A DNA stretch of 64,000 nucleotides from Pigmentiphaga sp. NML080357 (GTDB lineage Bacteria; Pseudomonadota; Gammaproteobacteria; Burkholderiales; Burkholderiaceae_B): contig NZ_NINW01000049.1 in the NCBI RefSeq assembly GCF_002188465.1, forward strand, positions 62,001 through 126,000. Reading direction: 5' to 3'. This document shows, in pieces, positions 43,566 through 53,537 of this stretch; the first letter of the stretch is position 1; the number at the start of each line of letters is the position of its first letter. A model generated the notes under the pieces. That model saw nothing but the letters and a program-made list of their open reading frames with translations, did no database searches and had not been told where the DNA came from. Both the position numbers and the translations under genes were made by a program.

Positions 43566-44290
43566 GGCTGCGCCGGCTCCGCGGGCGAACCGGACGCGAA
43601 TTTGTAGCCGCGCCCCCACACGGTGAGGATGCGCCGGGGATCGGAGGGGTTCTCCTCGATCTTCGTGCGCAGCCGATTGATGTGGGTGTTGACGGTATGC
43701 TCGTAGCCGTCATGCTGGTAGCCCCACACTTCGTTGAGCAGGTCCATCCGGGAAAAGACTTTGTCGGGATGGCGGATGAAGAAGGCCAGCAGATCGAACT
43801 CGCGGGGCGTCAGGTCGAGGGGCTTGTCGCCAAGGGTGGCCGCGCGCGCCACCGGGTCGACCGAGAGCCCGTGCAGCAACAGCACGCCGGCCTCGATGCG
43901 GGCGTTGCGCGCCAGTGCATCGACGCGGCGCAAGAGCGCCTTGACGCGCGCCACCAGCTCCAGCATCGAAAATGGCTTGGCAAGATAGTCGTCGGCGCCC
44001 AGCTCCAACCCGACGATGCGATGTACTTCGCTGGAGCGCGCGCTGGTGATGATGATGGGGGTATATCGCGCCATGGCTCGCGCGCGCCGGCATATTTCCA
44101 GCCCGTCCACCCCCGGCAGCATCAGGTCCAGCACCAGGGCGTCCCAGGATTCTTCCGCCAGCATGCGCATGCCCTGGTCGCCATCCGCCGCGTGTTCCAC
44201 GGCGTAGCCTTCGTCGCGCAGATGCATGCGAAGCAGATCGGCGATGTGGGCGTCGTCTTCGACGATCAGGACGCGCTTGGCCTGTTCCAT
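43562..44290 (-). CDS. OmpR-family response regulator
   Basis: This 242-residue protein has a receiver domain (LIVEDDAHIADLLRMHL, phospho-acceptor Asp in LVLDLMLPGVDGLE, conserved Lys in YLAKPFSMLEL) and a winged-helix output domain (LTPREFDLLAFFIRHPDKVFSRMDLLNEVWGY, INRLRTKIEENP, VWGRGYKF). It is coupled to the kinase gene downstream and divergent from the cytochrome b561 gene. Confidence 0.93.
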   Translation of the reverse strand: MEQAKRVLIVEDDAHIADLLRMHLRDEGYAVEHAADGDQGMRMLAEESWDALVLDLMLPGVDGLEICRRARAMARYTPIIITSARSSEVHRIVGLELGADDYLAKPFSMLELVARVKALLRRVDALARNARIEAGVLLLHGLSVDPVARAATLGDKPLDLTPREFDLLAFFIRHPDKVFSRMDLLNEVWGYQHDGYEHTVNTHINRLRTKIEENPSDPRRILTVWGRGYKFASGSPAEPAQP

Positions 44291-44428
44291 TGAGCCTGCC
44301 TTGAAAAACCGGTGACGCGATTGTCGCCAAACGCGGCGCCGGCAGTTATCACATTTATTTTAAGTTTGCGTGAGGACTCCGGTACGGCTCGCGGCCAACA
44401 ATACCGCCAATCCTGCCACGGAGTCCCC

Positions 44429-45040
44429 ATGACTGCCGCAACCCGCTCGGCGCGCGCACCGTCCGTCCATCCTTCCTGGCTGCGCATCACGCATTGGCTG
44501 AACGCGCTCGCGGTCCTGGTCATGGCCACGAGCGGCTGGCGCATCTACAACGCTTCGCCCTTGTTCGATTTCGAGTTCCCGGATGCCGTTACGCTGGGTG
44601 GCTGGCTGGCCGGCGCGCTGCAATGGCATTTCGCCGGCATGTGGCTCCTGGCGCTCAATGGCGCAGTCTACCTGGTACTGAACCTCGCCACCGGCCGAAT
44701 GAGGCGCCGCTTCTTTCCGCTCTCCCCGGGCGGCGTGCTGCGCGACGCCGCGGCGGCCCTGCGCGGCCGGCTGACCCATGACGATCCGCACCGCTACAAC
44801 GAGGTACAGCGCCTGGCCTATCTGTTCGTAGTGCTGGACATCGCGCTGCTGGTGCTATCGGGCCTGGCCCTGTGGAAGCCGGTGCAGTTCGGCATGCTTC
44901 GCGAACTGATGGGCGGCTACGAGACGGCACGCCGGGTGCATTTCGCGGCCATGGCGGCACTGCTGGCATTCGTGGCCGTGCACCTGGCCATGGTCGCCCT
45001 GGTCCCGGGCACGCTGCGCGCCATGATCCGCGGCCGCTAG
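44429..45040 (+). CDS. Cytochrome b561-type membrane electron carrier
   Basis: This 203-residue protein has four hydrophobic helices and the histidine pattern of bacterial b561 or b/b6 proteins (SWLRITHWLNALAVLVMATSGWRIY, WHFAGMWLLALNGAVYLVLN, RRVHFAAMAALLAFVAVHLAMVAL). It probably passes electrons from the quinone pool to the molybdoenzyme encoded nine bases downstream, a role filled by MsrQ in the MsrPQ system. Confidence 0.88.
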   Translation: MTAATRSARAPSVHPSWLRITHWLNALAVLVMATSGWRIYNASPLFDFEFPDAVTLGGWLAGALQWHFAGMWLLALNGAVYLVLNLATGRMRRRFFPLSPGGVLRDAAAALRGRLTHDDPHRYNEVQRLAYLFVVLDIALLVLSGLALWKPVQFGMLRELMGGYETARRVHFAAMAALLAFVAVHLAMVALVPGTLRAMIRGR

Positions 45041-45049
45041 GAGAATTCC

Positions 45050-45835
45050 ATGGAGAACCGCTCTCGCCTTTCTCGGCAGGACGCCGGCCTGGTCCTGAAG
45101 GAAGCCCGCAAACTGCTGTCGGCTCGTGTCGAACACCCCGGGAGGCGCGCCTTCCTGACGCGGACGCTGACCCTGGGCGGCGTGGCCATGCTTTCCGGCT
45201 GCGACGTGACGAACAACGCCGGAATCGAACGGGCGCTGTCGGCCATTTCCCGCTTCAACGACGAAGTGCAGGCGCGGATCTTCGACCCGCACGCCTTGGC
45301 GCCGACCTATCCGGCCTCCATGATCACGCGGCCCTTTCCTTTCAATGCCTACTACGGCATCACCGAGGCGCCTGCGATCGATGAGTCGGGGTACCGGTTG
45401 GAAATCGGCGGGCAGGCAGCGGACAGGCGGCCGTGGCGCTTGCCGGAGCTGCGGGCGCTGGCACAGACCGAACAGATCACGCGGCACATCTGCGTGGAAG
45501 GATGGAGCGCCATCGGACGCTGGGGCGGCGTGCGGTTTTCCGATTTCCTGGCCCGCATCGGCGCAGACACGACCGCCAGATTCGTGGGCTTCAAGTGCTC
45601 GGACGACTACTACACCAGCATCGACATGCGGACGGCCTTGCATCCCCAGACGCTGCTGGCGCTGACCTACGACGGACGCACGCTGCCGCGCGAGTATGGC
45701 TTCCCGATGAAGCTGCGCATGCCGACCAAGCTTGGCTACAAGAATCCCAAGCACATCCGGGCAATCTTCATCACCAATACCTATCCCGGAGGGTATTGGG
45801 AGGACCAGGGCTACAACTGGTTCGGCGGCAGCTGA
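45050..45835 (+). CDS. YedY/MsrP-like molybdopterin oxidoreductase, Tat lipoprotein
   Basis: This 261-residue enzyme of the sulfite-oxidase/MsrP fold opens with a twin-arginine signal (PGRRAFLTRTLTLGGVAML, Arg32-Arg33) followed by a lipobox (LSGC, Cys51), so it is exported folded and lipid-anchored. Cys148 in RHICVEGW is the likely molybdenum ligand. MsrP reduces methionine sulfoxide in periplasmic proteins; this shorter relative may do the same, using the b561 partner upstream and the methionine-rich protein downstream. Confidence 0.85.
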   Translation: MENRSRLSRQDAGLVLKEARKLLSARVEHPGRRAFLTRTLTLGGVAMLSGCDVTNNAGIERALSAISRFNDEVQARIFDPHALAPTYPASMITRPFPFNAYYGITEAPAIDESGYRLEIGGQAADRRPWRLPELRALAQTEQITRHICVEGWSAIGRWGGVRFSDFLARIGADTTARFVGFKCSDDYYTSIDMRTALHPQTLLALTYDGRTLPREYGFPMKLRMPTKLGYKNPKHIRAIFITNTYPGGYWEDQGYNWFGGS

Positions 45836-45900
45836 CCAACCGCTTTCCGGCGCGGGATGTCCCGCACCTTTTCCACCACCGCTTCAAGGAGCGACTCAAG

Positions 45901-46167
45901 ATGAAACTGACCGCAATCGTTCTTTCCCTGGGCATGGCCTGCGGCGCGGCCGCCGTTCACGCCGCCGACTCCATGGGCAAGGATGCCATGGCCAAAGACG
46001 GCATGGCCAAGGCTTCGGCGCCCAAGGACGCGATGAAGCACGACGGCATGAAGAAGGACGCCATGGGTGCAGAGGGCATGAAACACGATGCCATGAAGAA
46101 AGGGGATGGCATGACCAAGGACGCCATGTCGAAGGACGGCATGGCCAAGGATGCCATGAAGAAATAG
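45901..46167 (+). CDS. Methionine-rich pentapeptide (MXKDX) repeat protein
   Basis: This 88-residue protein has a signal peptide cleaved near AAVHA-ADSM. The mature part of about 67 residues is built of M-x-K-D-x repeats and holds 12 methionines (about 18%), many lysines and aspartates, and no cysteine. AAGGAGCGACTC precedes the ATG. It follows the molybdoenzyme by 65 bases. Methionine-rich periplasmic peptides can soak up hypochlorite and be recycled by MsrP; this function is inferred here from context. Confidence 0.88.
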   Translation: MKLTAIVLSLGMACGAAAVHAADSMGKDAMAKDGMAKASAPKDAMKHDGMKKDAMGAEGMKHDAMKKGDGMTKDAMSKDGMAKDAMKK

Positions 46168-46180
46168 CCCTTGGCAGGAC

Positions 46181-46202
46181 GGCGGCCGGCTATCGGGCCG
46201 CC
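46181..46202. terminator. Hairpin between convergent genes
   Basis: GGCGGCC (46181-46187) pairs with GGCCGCC (46196-46202) across an eight-base loop, between the methionine-rich protein and the convergent aconitase-family gene. No T run follows on either strand, so termination would be weak or Rho-assisted. Confidence 0.3.
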
Positions 46203-46209
46203 GCAGGCA

Positions 46210-48138
46210 CTAGCCTTTCAACTGCCCGAAATCGACGATCCGGCCGGCCAGCGCGCTGGCGGCGACGGTATACGGGCTTGCCAGCCACACGCTGCCCGGA
46301 CCCGACCGCCCGGGGAAATTGCGGTTGATCGCGCTGATGGTCACCTCCGAGGCGGAGGTGGACTGTCCGGGCCCGCAATTGGCGCACGATCCGCAGCCCG
46401 GCATGATCAGGCTCACGCCGGCCTGCTCGAAAACGGAAAGGTATCCCCGCTCTTCGCAATAACGCTTGACCTCCATCGTGCCGAACTGCAGGAAGAAACG
46501 GGTATGCGGCGGGATGCGCAAGCCCTGCGCCAGGCCCCACTTCAGCACTTCATGGTAGCTATCGAAATCGGCCTGCTTGCCGCCGGTACAGGAGCCGCCA
46601 TAGGCGATGTCCACCTGGACCGCTTCGGCCAGCTCGTCGATCGCCATGCCGTTGCCCGGATCGCCGGGCCTGGCCACCATGGGCCGCACGCTCGCGCCGT
46701 CGATGTGGATCACGCGCCGGTACGCCGCATCCGGATCGCTCTTCATCCAGTCTTGCAGTTCGAACGCGATGCCCCGACGCTCCCGCAGGAAAGCGACCGT
46801 TTGCTCGTCCGGCTCAACGATGCCGGTGAACCCGCCGAGTTCGGCCACCATGTTGGTCAGGGTGGCGCGCTCGTCCACCGACATGGCGCGCACCGCCTCG
46901 CCCCCGTACTCGAACACCGCGCCGATGGCCTCGCCATTGCGCACCGCTTCCGAGCGCAACAGCACGAGCACGATGTCCTTGGCGGTCACGCCGGGCGCGA
47001 GCGTGCCCGAGACTTCCACCCGCAGGGTCTCGGGGATCTTGCAGCGCACGTAGCCGGTGGTCCAGCTATTGGCCATGTCGGTCGAGCCGACGCCGAACGC
47101 CAGACAGCCGAGCGCCCCGGCATGCGGCGTGTGCGAATCGGTCCCGGCCACGACGTGGCCGGGCAGGGCATAGCGCTCGGTCATGAGCGCGTGGCATATG
47201 CCTTCCGATCCGCTGCCGTCCGGCAACTGGCCGTGATGGCGGACCGGGTAATCCATCACGAAATCGTGATGGCCCTGGACCAGCGTCGCCACGCGCGGCA
47301 GCAATCCGCCCTTCACGTGCGGCACGCTCTGCGGCGCCAGCACCAGGTGGTCGTGGAATGCGACGATGCGGTCCGGGTCGCGCAGCGGCGCCGGCTTGCC
47401 GTAGGCGCGATGCATCAGGTGGGCGCTCATGCCCGTGAAGTAATCGTGGCTGAAGCGCCAGTCGGCCTTGACGAAGACCCCGCTGCCGCGCTCGGCCTGC
47501 GCCGCGTCCGGATGCAGATGGCGGCGGATGATCTTCTCCACCAGCGTCAGGCCCTTGCCGCCGGATACGGCCGCCGGCTCGGTATCGGCGCGCAGCACCT
47601 GCCGGCTGTATGCCATCAACCCGCCGCTGCGGATGATGGCCTGCGTCAGCGCATCGCGCCCCTTCAGGAAGTGCTCGATGGGAATGGACTCGCCCGCCTG
47701 GATCCGGCGCAGCACGTCGAAGTCGGTCGTGGTCAGGATCCCGATGTTGTCGCAGTTCTGTTGGTAGATGCGCTCGAAGCTCTCGGCCACGATCAGCCGG
47801 ATGCCGGCCGACAGCTCGGCCAGCGGGCTGTGCTCGCGCGAGGATCCTTTGCCGTAGCGCTTGCCGGCCACGGTGATTTCGAACCCGCCCTGCCGCACGG
47901 CATCCTCGCCTATGGGAAGTTCGTCGCCGGCCTTCAGCCCGACGTAGGGATAGCGGCCCAGCCGCTCGTCGTAGACCAGCATGGTCGTGACCGGCGTGAT
48001 TTCATCGGTCGATACGTCGTCGCGCAGCGGTGCGGCATCGGCGAGCGGGACTGCCTCGCCGGCAAGCTGGCGGCGTATGCACGCGGGATCGCGCGACAAG
48101 TACAAGATGCGGCCGGTGAAACGAATGGCGTCTTCCAT
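46210..48138 (-). CDS. Aconitase-family hydratase with swapped domain order
   Basis: A 642-residue enzyme. The LeuD-like swivel domain comes first (residues about 10-170; GKRYGKGSSREHSPLAE), and the LeuC-like iron-sulfur domain follows (GTDSHTPHAGALGCLAFGVGSTDMA, YGGSCTGGKQADFDS, MPGCGSCANCGPG with the cluster cysteines). Classic aconitase A and IPM isomerase have the swivel domain last or separate. It should isomerise or hydrate a di- or tricarboxylic acid; the substrate is unknown. It lies near leuC-leuD but on the opposite strand. Confidence 0.85.
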   Translation of the reverse strand: MEDAIRFTGRILYLSRDPACIRRQLAGEAVPLADAAPLRDDVSTDEITPVTTMLVYDERLGRYPYVGLKAGDELPIGEDAVRQGGFEITVAGKRYGKGSSREHSPLAELSAGIRLIVAESFERIYQQNCDNIGILTTTDFDVLRRIQAGESIPIEHFLKGRDALTQAIIRSGGLMAYSRQVLRADTEPAAVSGGKGLTLVEKIIRRHLHPDAAQAERGSGVFVKADWRFSHDYFTGMSAHLMHRAYGKPAPLRDPDRIVAFHDHLVLAPQSVPHVKGGLLPRVATLVQGHHDFVMDYPVRHHGQLPDGSGSEGICHALMTERYALPGHVVAGTDSHTPHAGALGCLAFGVGSTDMANSWTTGYVRCKIPETLRVEVSGTLAPGVTAKDIVLVLLRSEAVRNGEAIGAVFEYGGEAVRAMSVDERATLTNMVAELGGFTGIVEPDEQTVAFLRERRGIAFELQDWMKSDPDAAYRRVIHIDGASVRPMVARPGDPGNGMAIDELAEAVQVDIAYGGSCTGGKQADFDSYHEVLKWGLAQGLRIPPHTRFFLQFGTMEVKRYCEERGYLSVFEQAGVSLIMPGCGSCANCGPGQSTSASEVTISAINRNFPGRSGPGSVWLASPYTVAASALAGRIVDFGQLKG

Positions 48139-48246
48139 GCAAAGGCTCCTTTTGCCGCACTTTAGGAGGAACCCGTAGTCGCATAAAGCGCCATTTGGGC
48201 AAGGCAGGCATCTCGGTCGGCGAATCCTGCCTTGCTCCGCCGATGC

Positions 48247-48477
48247 CTATTCCTGCCGGAACAGGTGGACCACGCCCAGGGCTTCTTCGGCCGGCACCAT
48301 AAAGCGGCCGGGTCCGTCCACGACGGTGAAACCGGCGCCGGCGACGTGCTTTCTCGCGGCGGCGAGATCACGCACGCCGAACGTGGCGGCCACGATGGCG
48401 GGCGCCGGCGCCATCAGCGTGCCCGGCAGGTGGACCAGGAAGGAGCCGTCGGCGTCCCGCGCGCCCACGGGCTGTTG
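48247..48477 (-). pseudogene. 3' remnant of a VOC/glyoxalase-fold gene
   Basis: About 76 residues remain, ending ATFGVRDLAAARKHVAGAGFTVVDGPGRFMVPAEEALGVVHLFRQE and TAG. This matches the last half of a vicinal-oxygen-chelate protein. The N-terminal part is missing: the frame runs straight into the remnant of an AraC gene on the other strand, with no start codon or ribosome site. Confidence 0.65.
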
Positions 48478-48627
48478 CTCGATCCGCGCTTCGATCATTT
48501 GTCCATCACCGAAATCGCGCTGCGCCAGGGCTTCAACGACATTCCGCACTTCAGCCGCCAGTTCCGGGCGCGCTACGGCTATCCGCCGCGAATGGCGCGC
48601 ACCGATTCCATCCGCACGACGCAATAG
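48478..48627 (+). pseudogene. 3' remnant of an AraC-family regulator
   Basis: About 49 residues remain (LDPRFDHLSITEIALRQGFND, then IPHFSRQFRARYGYPPRMAR), the second helix-turn-helix of an AraC protein, ending at TAG. The sensor domain and first helix-turn-helix are absent, and no start is present. It faces the truncated VOC gene back to back. Confidence 0.7.
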
Positions 48628-48697
48628 CGGCGCCCCCAACGGCGAGGGCAGCCATCTCGAATCGTCATCCCACGCGCGGCGGACCGCTCCTATCATG

Positions 48698-48721
48698 AAA
48701 AACCGGCCCGAAGCGGGCCGG
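48698..48721 (-). terminator. Orphan rho-independent terminator pointing left
   Basis: CCGGCCCG-CTT-CGGGCCGG followed by TTTTT reads on the minus strand. No minus-strand gene ends just upstream of it; leuC begins on the plus strand 48 bases to the right. It may be left from a gene lost in the nearby rearrangement. Confidence 0.6.
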
Positions 48722-48768
48722 ACGGCTTGCCGCGCGCAAGCCCATCGACACGACGGATGGTTCACCGC

Positions 48769-50169
48769 ATGCCACGCACACTCTACGACAAGCTCTGGGA
48801 CACGCACGCCTTCGCCGCCGAACCGGATGGCACCAGCCTGCTCTATATCGACCGCCACCTGATCAACGAAGTCTCGAGCCCGCAGGCCTTCGAGGGTTTG
48901 CGGCTGGCCGGCCGATCGCCGTGGCGCGCCGACTCCTGTCTGGCGATCGCCGACCACAATGTGCCCACTACCGACAGGCGGCACGGCATCGACGATCCCT
49001 TCTCGCGCATCCAGGTATCGGCGCTGGAAGACAACGCCCGGACCTACGGCGTGACCTTCTTCGGCATGCAGGACCGGCGGCAGGGCATCGAACATGTGGT
49101 GGGCCCGGAGCAAGGCGCGACGTTGCCCGGCATGACCGTGGTATGCGGCGATTCGCATACCAGCACGCACGGCGCCTTCGCCTGCCTGGCGCACGGCATC
49201 GGCACCTCGGAGGTCGAGCATGTCCTGGCCACCCAGACGCTCATCGCCCGCAAGATGAAGTCCATGCTGGTGCGCGTGGAAGGCCGGCTCCAGCCCGGCG
49301 TGGTCGCCAAGGACATCGTGCTGGCGCTGATCGGCAGGATAGGGACCGCGGGCGCGACCGGCCATGCCATCGAGTATGCGGGATCCGCCATACGCGCGCT
49401 GTCGATGGAAGGGCGCATGACCGTCTGCAATATGTCCATCGAGGCCGGCGCGCGCGCCGGCATGATCGCCGTGGACGACACCACCATCGAATACCTGCGC
49501 GGCCGCCCTTTCGCGCCGTCGGGAGCGCTGTGGGACCAGGCGGTTTCCTACTGGCGCACCCTGCGCTCGGACGACGGCGCGGTATTCGACACGGTGGTGG
49601 AGATCGACGCCTCGGCCATCGTGCCGCAAGTCACGTGGGGAACCTCGCCCGAGATGGTGGTGCCTGTGGACGGCAAGGTGCCGGACCCGGAGGCCGAGTC
49701 CGATCCGGTCAGGCGCGAAGGCATGCGCAAGGCTCTGGCCTACATGGGGCTCGCCGCCGGCACGCCCATCGCCGACATCGAGCTCGACAAAGTCTTCATC
49801 GGGTCGTGCACCAATTCGCGCATCGAAGATCTGCGCGCCGCCGCGGCCGTGGTCAAGGGGCGGCGCAAGGCGCAGAACATCCGCCTGGCCATGGTGGTGC
49901 CAGGCTCGGGCCTGGTCAAGGCGCAGGCCGAAGAGGAAGGACTGGACCGGATCTTCCTCGATGCGGGCTTCGAATGGCGCGAATCGGGCTGCTCGATGTG
50001 CATGGCGATGAATGCCGACCGGCTTGCGCCGGGCGAACGCTGCGCCTCCACCTCCAATCGCAACTTCGAAGGCAGGCAGGGAGCCGGCGGACGCACGCAC
50101 CTGGTGAGCCCCGCCATGGCGGCCGCCGCCGCGATCGCCGGACGCTTCGTCGACGTGCGTTCCCTGTAA
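48769..50169 (+). CDS. leuC: 3-isopropylmalate dehydratase-type large subunit
   Basis: This 466-residue protein has the LeuC start [58 protein letters not shown] and [13 protein letters not shown], which hold the [4Fe-4S] cysteines. With LeuD it isomerises 2- and 3-isopropylmalate, or a related hydroxy-diacid such as citramalate. ATG at 48769 gives the standard length; another lies at 48757. The absence of leuB after leuD and the following LysR suggest a second copy used in a catabolic setting. Confidence 0.9.
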   Translation: MPRTLYDKLWDTHAFAAEPDGTSLLYIDRHLINEVSSPQAFEGLRLAGRSPWRADSCLAIADHNVPTTDRRHGIDDPFSRIQVSALEDNARTYGVTFFGMQDRRQGIEHVVGPEQGATLPGMTVVCGDSHTSTHGAFACLAHGIGTSEVEHVLATQTLIARKMKSMLVRVEGRLQPGVVAKDIVLALIGRIGTAGATGHAIEYAGSAIRALSMEGRMTVCNMSIEAGARAGMIAVDDTTIEYLRGRPFAPSGALWDQAVSYWRTLRSDDGAVFDTVVEIDASAIVPQVTWGTSPEMVVPVDGKVPDPEAESDPVRREGMRKALAYMGLAAGTPIADIELDKVFIGSCTNSRIEDLRAAAAVVKGRRKAQNIRLAMVVPGSGLVKAQAEEEGLDRIFLDAGFEWRESGCSMCMAMNADRLAPGERCASTSNRNFEGRQGAGGRTHLVSPAMAAAAAIAGRFVDVRSL

Positions 50170-50180
50170 GGATCCCCAGC

Positions 50181-50837
50181 ATGGAAAAATTCGATCTTCT
50201 GGAAGGCATCGTCGCGCCGCTCGACCGCAGCAACGTCGATACGGATGCCATCATCCCCAAGCAGTTCCTCAAGTCCATACGGCGCACGGGCTTCGGACCC
50301 AACCTGTTCGACGAGTGGCGCTACCTCGACCGGGGCGAACCTGGGCAGGAATGCGCCAACCGGCCGCTTAACCCGGACTTCGTGCTCAACCAGCCGCGAT
50401 ACCAGGGCGCCACGATATTGCTGGCACGCGCCAACTTCGGCTGCGGCTCCTCGCGCGAGCATGCGCCCTGGGCCATGCAGCAATACGGCTTTCGCGCCGT
50501 GATCGCGCCCAGCTTCGGCGACATCTTCTACAACAACGCGCTGCAGAACGGGCTGCTGCCCGTGGTGCTTGCCGAAGCCGAGGTGGACGCGCTCTTCGCG
50601 CGGGCGACGGGAGACGAGCCCTTGCGCCTGGCGATCGATCTCGAGGCGCAGCGCGTGACGACTGCGGACGGCGCCCTGGCGCTGCACTTCGACATCGCGC
50701 CCTTCCGCAAGTACTGTCTGCTGAACGGCCTGGACGACATCGCATTGACGCTGCGCAAGGCCGACCAGATCCGCGCGTTCGAAAGCGCGCATCTGCGGGC
50801 GTTTCCCTGGCTCTCGCAGGCACGCCCGGCAAGCTGA
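50181..50837 (+). CDS. leuD: 3-isopropylmalate dehydratase-type small subunit
   Basis: This 218-residue protein has the swivel-domain pattern [70 protein letters not shown]. It is the partner of LeuC and starts 11 bases after its stop, with GTAAGGAT upstream. Confidence 0.92.
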   Translation: MEKFDLLEGIVAPLDRSNVDTDAIIPKQFLKSIRRTGFGPNLFDEWRYLDRGEPGQECANRPLNPDFVLNQPRYQGATILLARANFGCGSSREHAPWAMQQYGFRAVIAPSFGDIFYNNALQNGLLPVVLAEAEVDALFARATGDEPLRLAIDLEAQRVTTADGALALHFDIAPFRKYCLLNGLDDIALTLRKADQIRAFESAHLRAFPWLSQARPAS

Positions 50838-50965
50838 GCAGGCACGGCCCGGCGCGTTGCCGCGGCCGTGCCAGCGTGCAACAATCCGGCTTTCCGGCCG
50901 TGCGCCGTCCGCCGCCTTCGCGCGGCCCGCGCGGCCTTCGTCCATTGCGAACGCCGGCCGCCAGC

Positions 50966-51865
50966 ATGAGCAATCTCGTCAGAAAACTCGACCTGACTTC
51001 GCTGCGCCTGTTCGTCGCGGTCTGCCAGGAACGCAACATCGCGCGTGCCGCCGAGCGCGAGGCCATCGCGCCTTCGGCCGTCAGCCGCCGCATCGCGGAA
51101 ATCGAAAGCGTGGTCGGCCAGCCGCTCATTCACCGCGAGTCGCGCGGCATCTCGGTCACGCCCATCGGCGAAGCGGTCCTGCGCCACGCCAGGGAAGTCC
51201 TGGCCGACATCGAGCGCCTGGAAGCCGAACTCTCGCAATACGCCACCGGCGCCAAGGGCACGATACGCATCGTCGGCAACATGTCCTCCATCGTGCAATT
51301 CCTGCCCGAGGACATCGCCGCCTTCAAGCGCGTCTTTCCGGACGTGGACATCCACATCGACGAGCAGACCAGCAGCCAGGTGCTGCGCAGCCTGACGGAA
51401 AGCGATTTCGACCTGGGCTTTTGCAACAAGGTGCCCGGCATCGAGCAGCTCGAGCACCTGCCTTACCGCAGCGACCGCCTGTACCTCGCCGTGCCGCGCC
51501 GACACCGCCTGGCCAAGGCGCCGGTCGTGCGCCTGCGCGACTTCATGGAGGAGAACATCGTCGGCATGGGGCAGGGCACGTCGCTGACCCGGTTGCTGGT
51601 CAAGGAAGCGAGCCGCCTGGGCGCGCCGCTGAACGTCAAGATCAGCGTCAGCAGCCTGGACGCCCTGTGCCGCATGGTGCACGTGGGCCTGGGCGTCGCG
51701 GTGGTGCCGCAGCACAGCGGCGAACTCTACGTGGACACGCTGGACCTGGCGCTGATCCCCATCGAGGAATCCTGGGCCGCACGCGAACTCTTCGTGGTCT
51801 TCAGGCAGCGCGAGGGCCTCTCGGCCCCCGCCGCAGCGCTGGTCAACTTTTTGACGAACCGCTAA
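50966..51865 (+). CDS. LysR family regulator after leuCD
   Basis: This 299-residue protein has a helix-turn-helix (LRLFVAVCQERNIARAAEREAIAPSAVSRRIAEIESVVGQPLIHRESRGISVTPIGE) and an effector domain (GAKGTIRIVGNMSSIVQFLPEDIAAFKRVFP). It lies 128 bases after leuD on the same strand and may regulate leuCD; convergent with mmsA. Confidence 0.88.
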   Translation: MSNLVRKLDLTSLRLFVAVCQERNIARAAEREAIAPSAVSRRIAEIESVVGQPLIHRESRGISVTPIGEAVLRHAREVLADIERLEAELSQYATGAKGTIRIVGNMSSIVQFLPEDIAAFKRVFPDVDIHIDEQTSSQVLRSLTESDFDLGFCNKVPGIEQLEHLPYRSDRLYLAVPRRHRLAKAPVVRLRDFMEENIVGMGQGTSLTRLLVKEASRLGAPLNVKISVSSLDALCRMVHVGLGVAVVPQHSGELYVDTLDLALIPIEESWAARELFVVFRQREGLSAPAAALVNFLTNR

Positions 51866-51880
51866 AGGCTTTGCTGCGAA

Positions 51881-53419
<1,539 letters not shown>

Positions 53420-53503
53420 GGCGAAGAATCCTGGAGTGAACGGCGAGGATCCCAGTCTAGGCCGCCCCGGCGGCTTGGATAAGCCGGCCAAATCCAATTA
53501 AAG

Positions 53504-53521
53504 TGTTCATTATTTTGAACA
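53504..53521. promoter_or_regulatory. LysR-type dyad between mmsA and lysR
   Basis: TGTTCATTATTTTGAACA is a perfect 6-base inverted repeat with a six-base AT spacer and fits the T-N11-A rule of LysR sites. It lies 16 bases before the lysR ATG, in the divergent gap with mmsA. Confidence 0.5.
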
Positions 53522-53537
53522 ATGCGGGTGAGAAACC

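Noticed and set aside
48478-48627. AraC fragment as an intact small regulator
   Set aside because: It has only the second helix-turn-helix, no start codon or ribosome site, and abuts another truncated gene.
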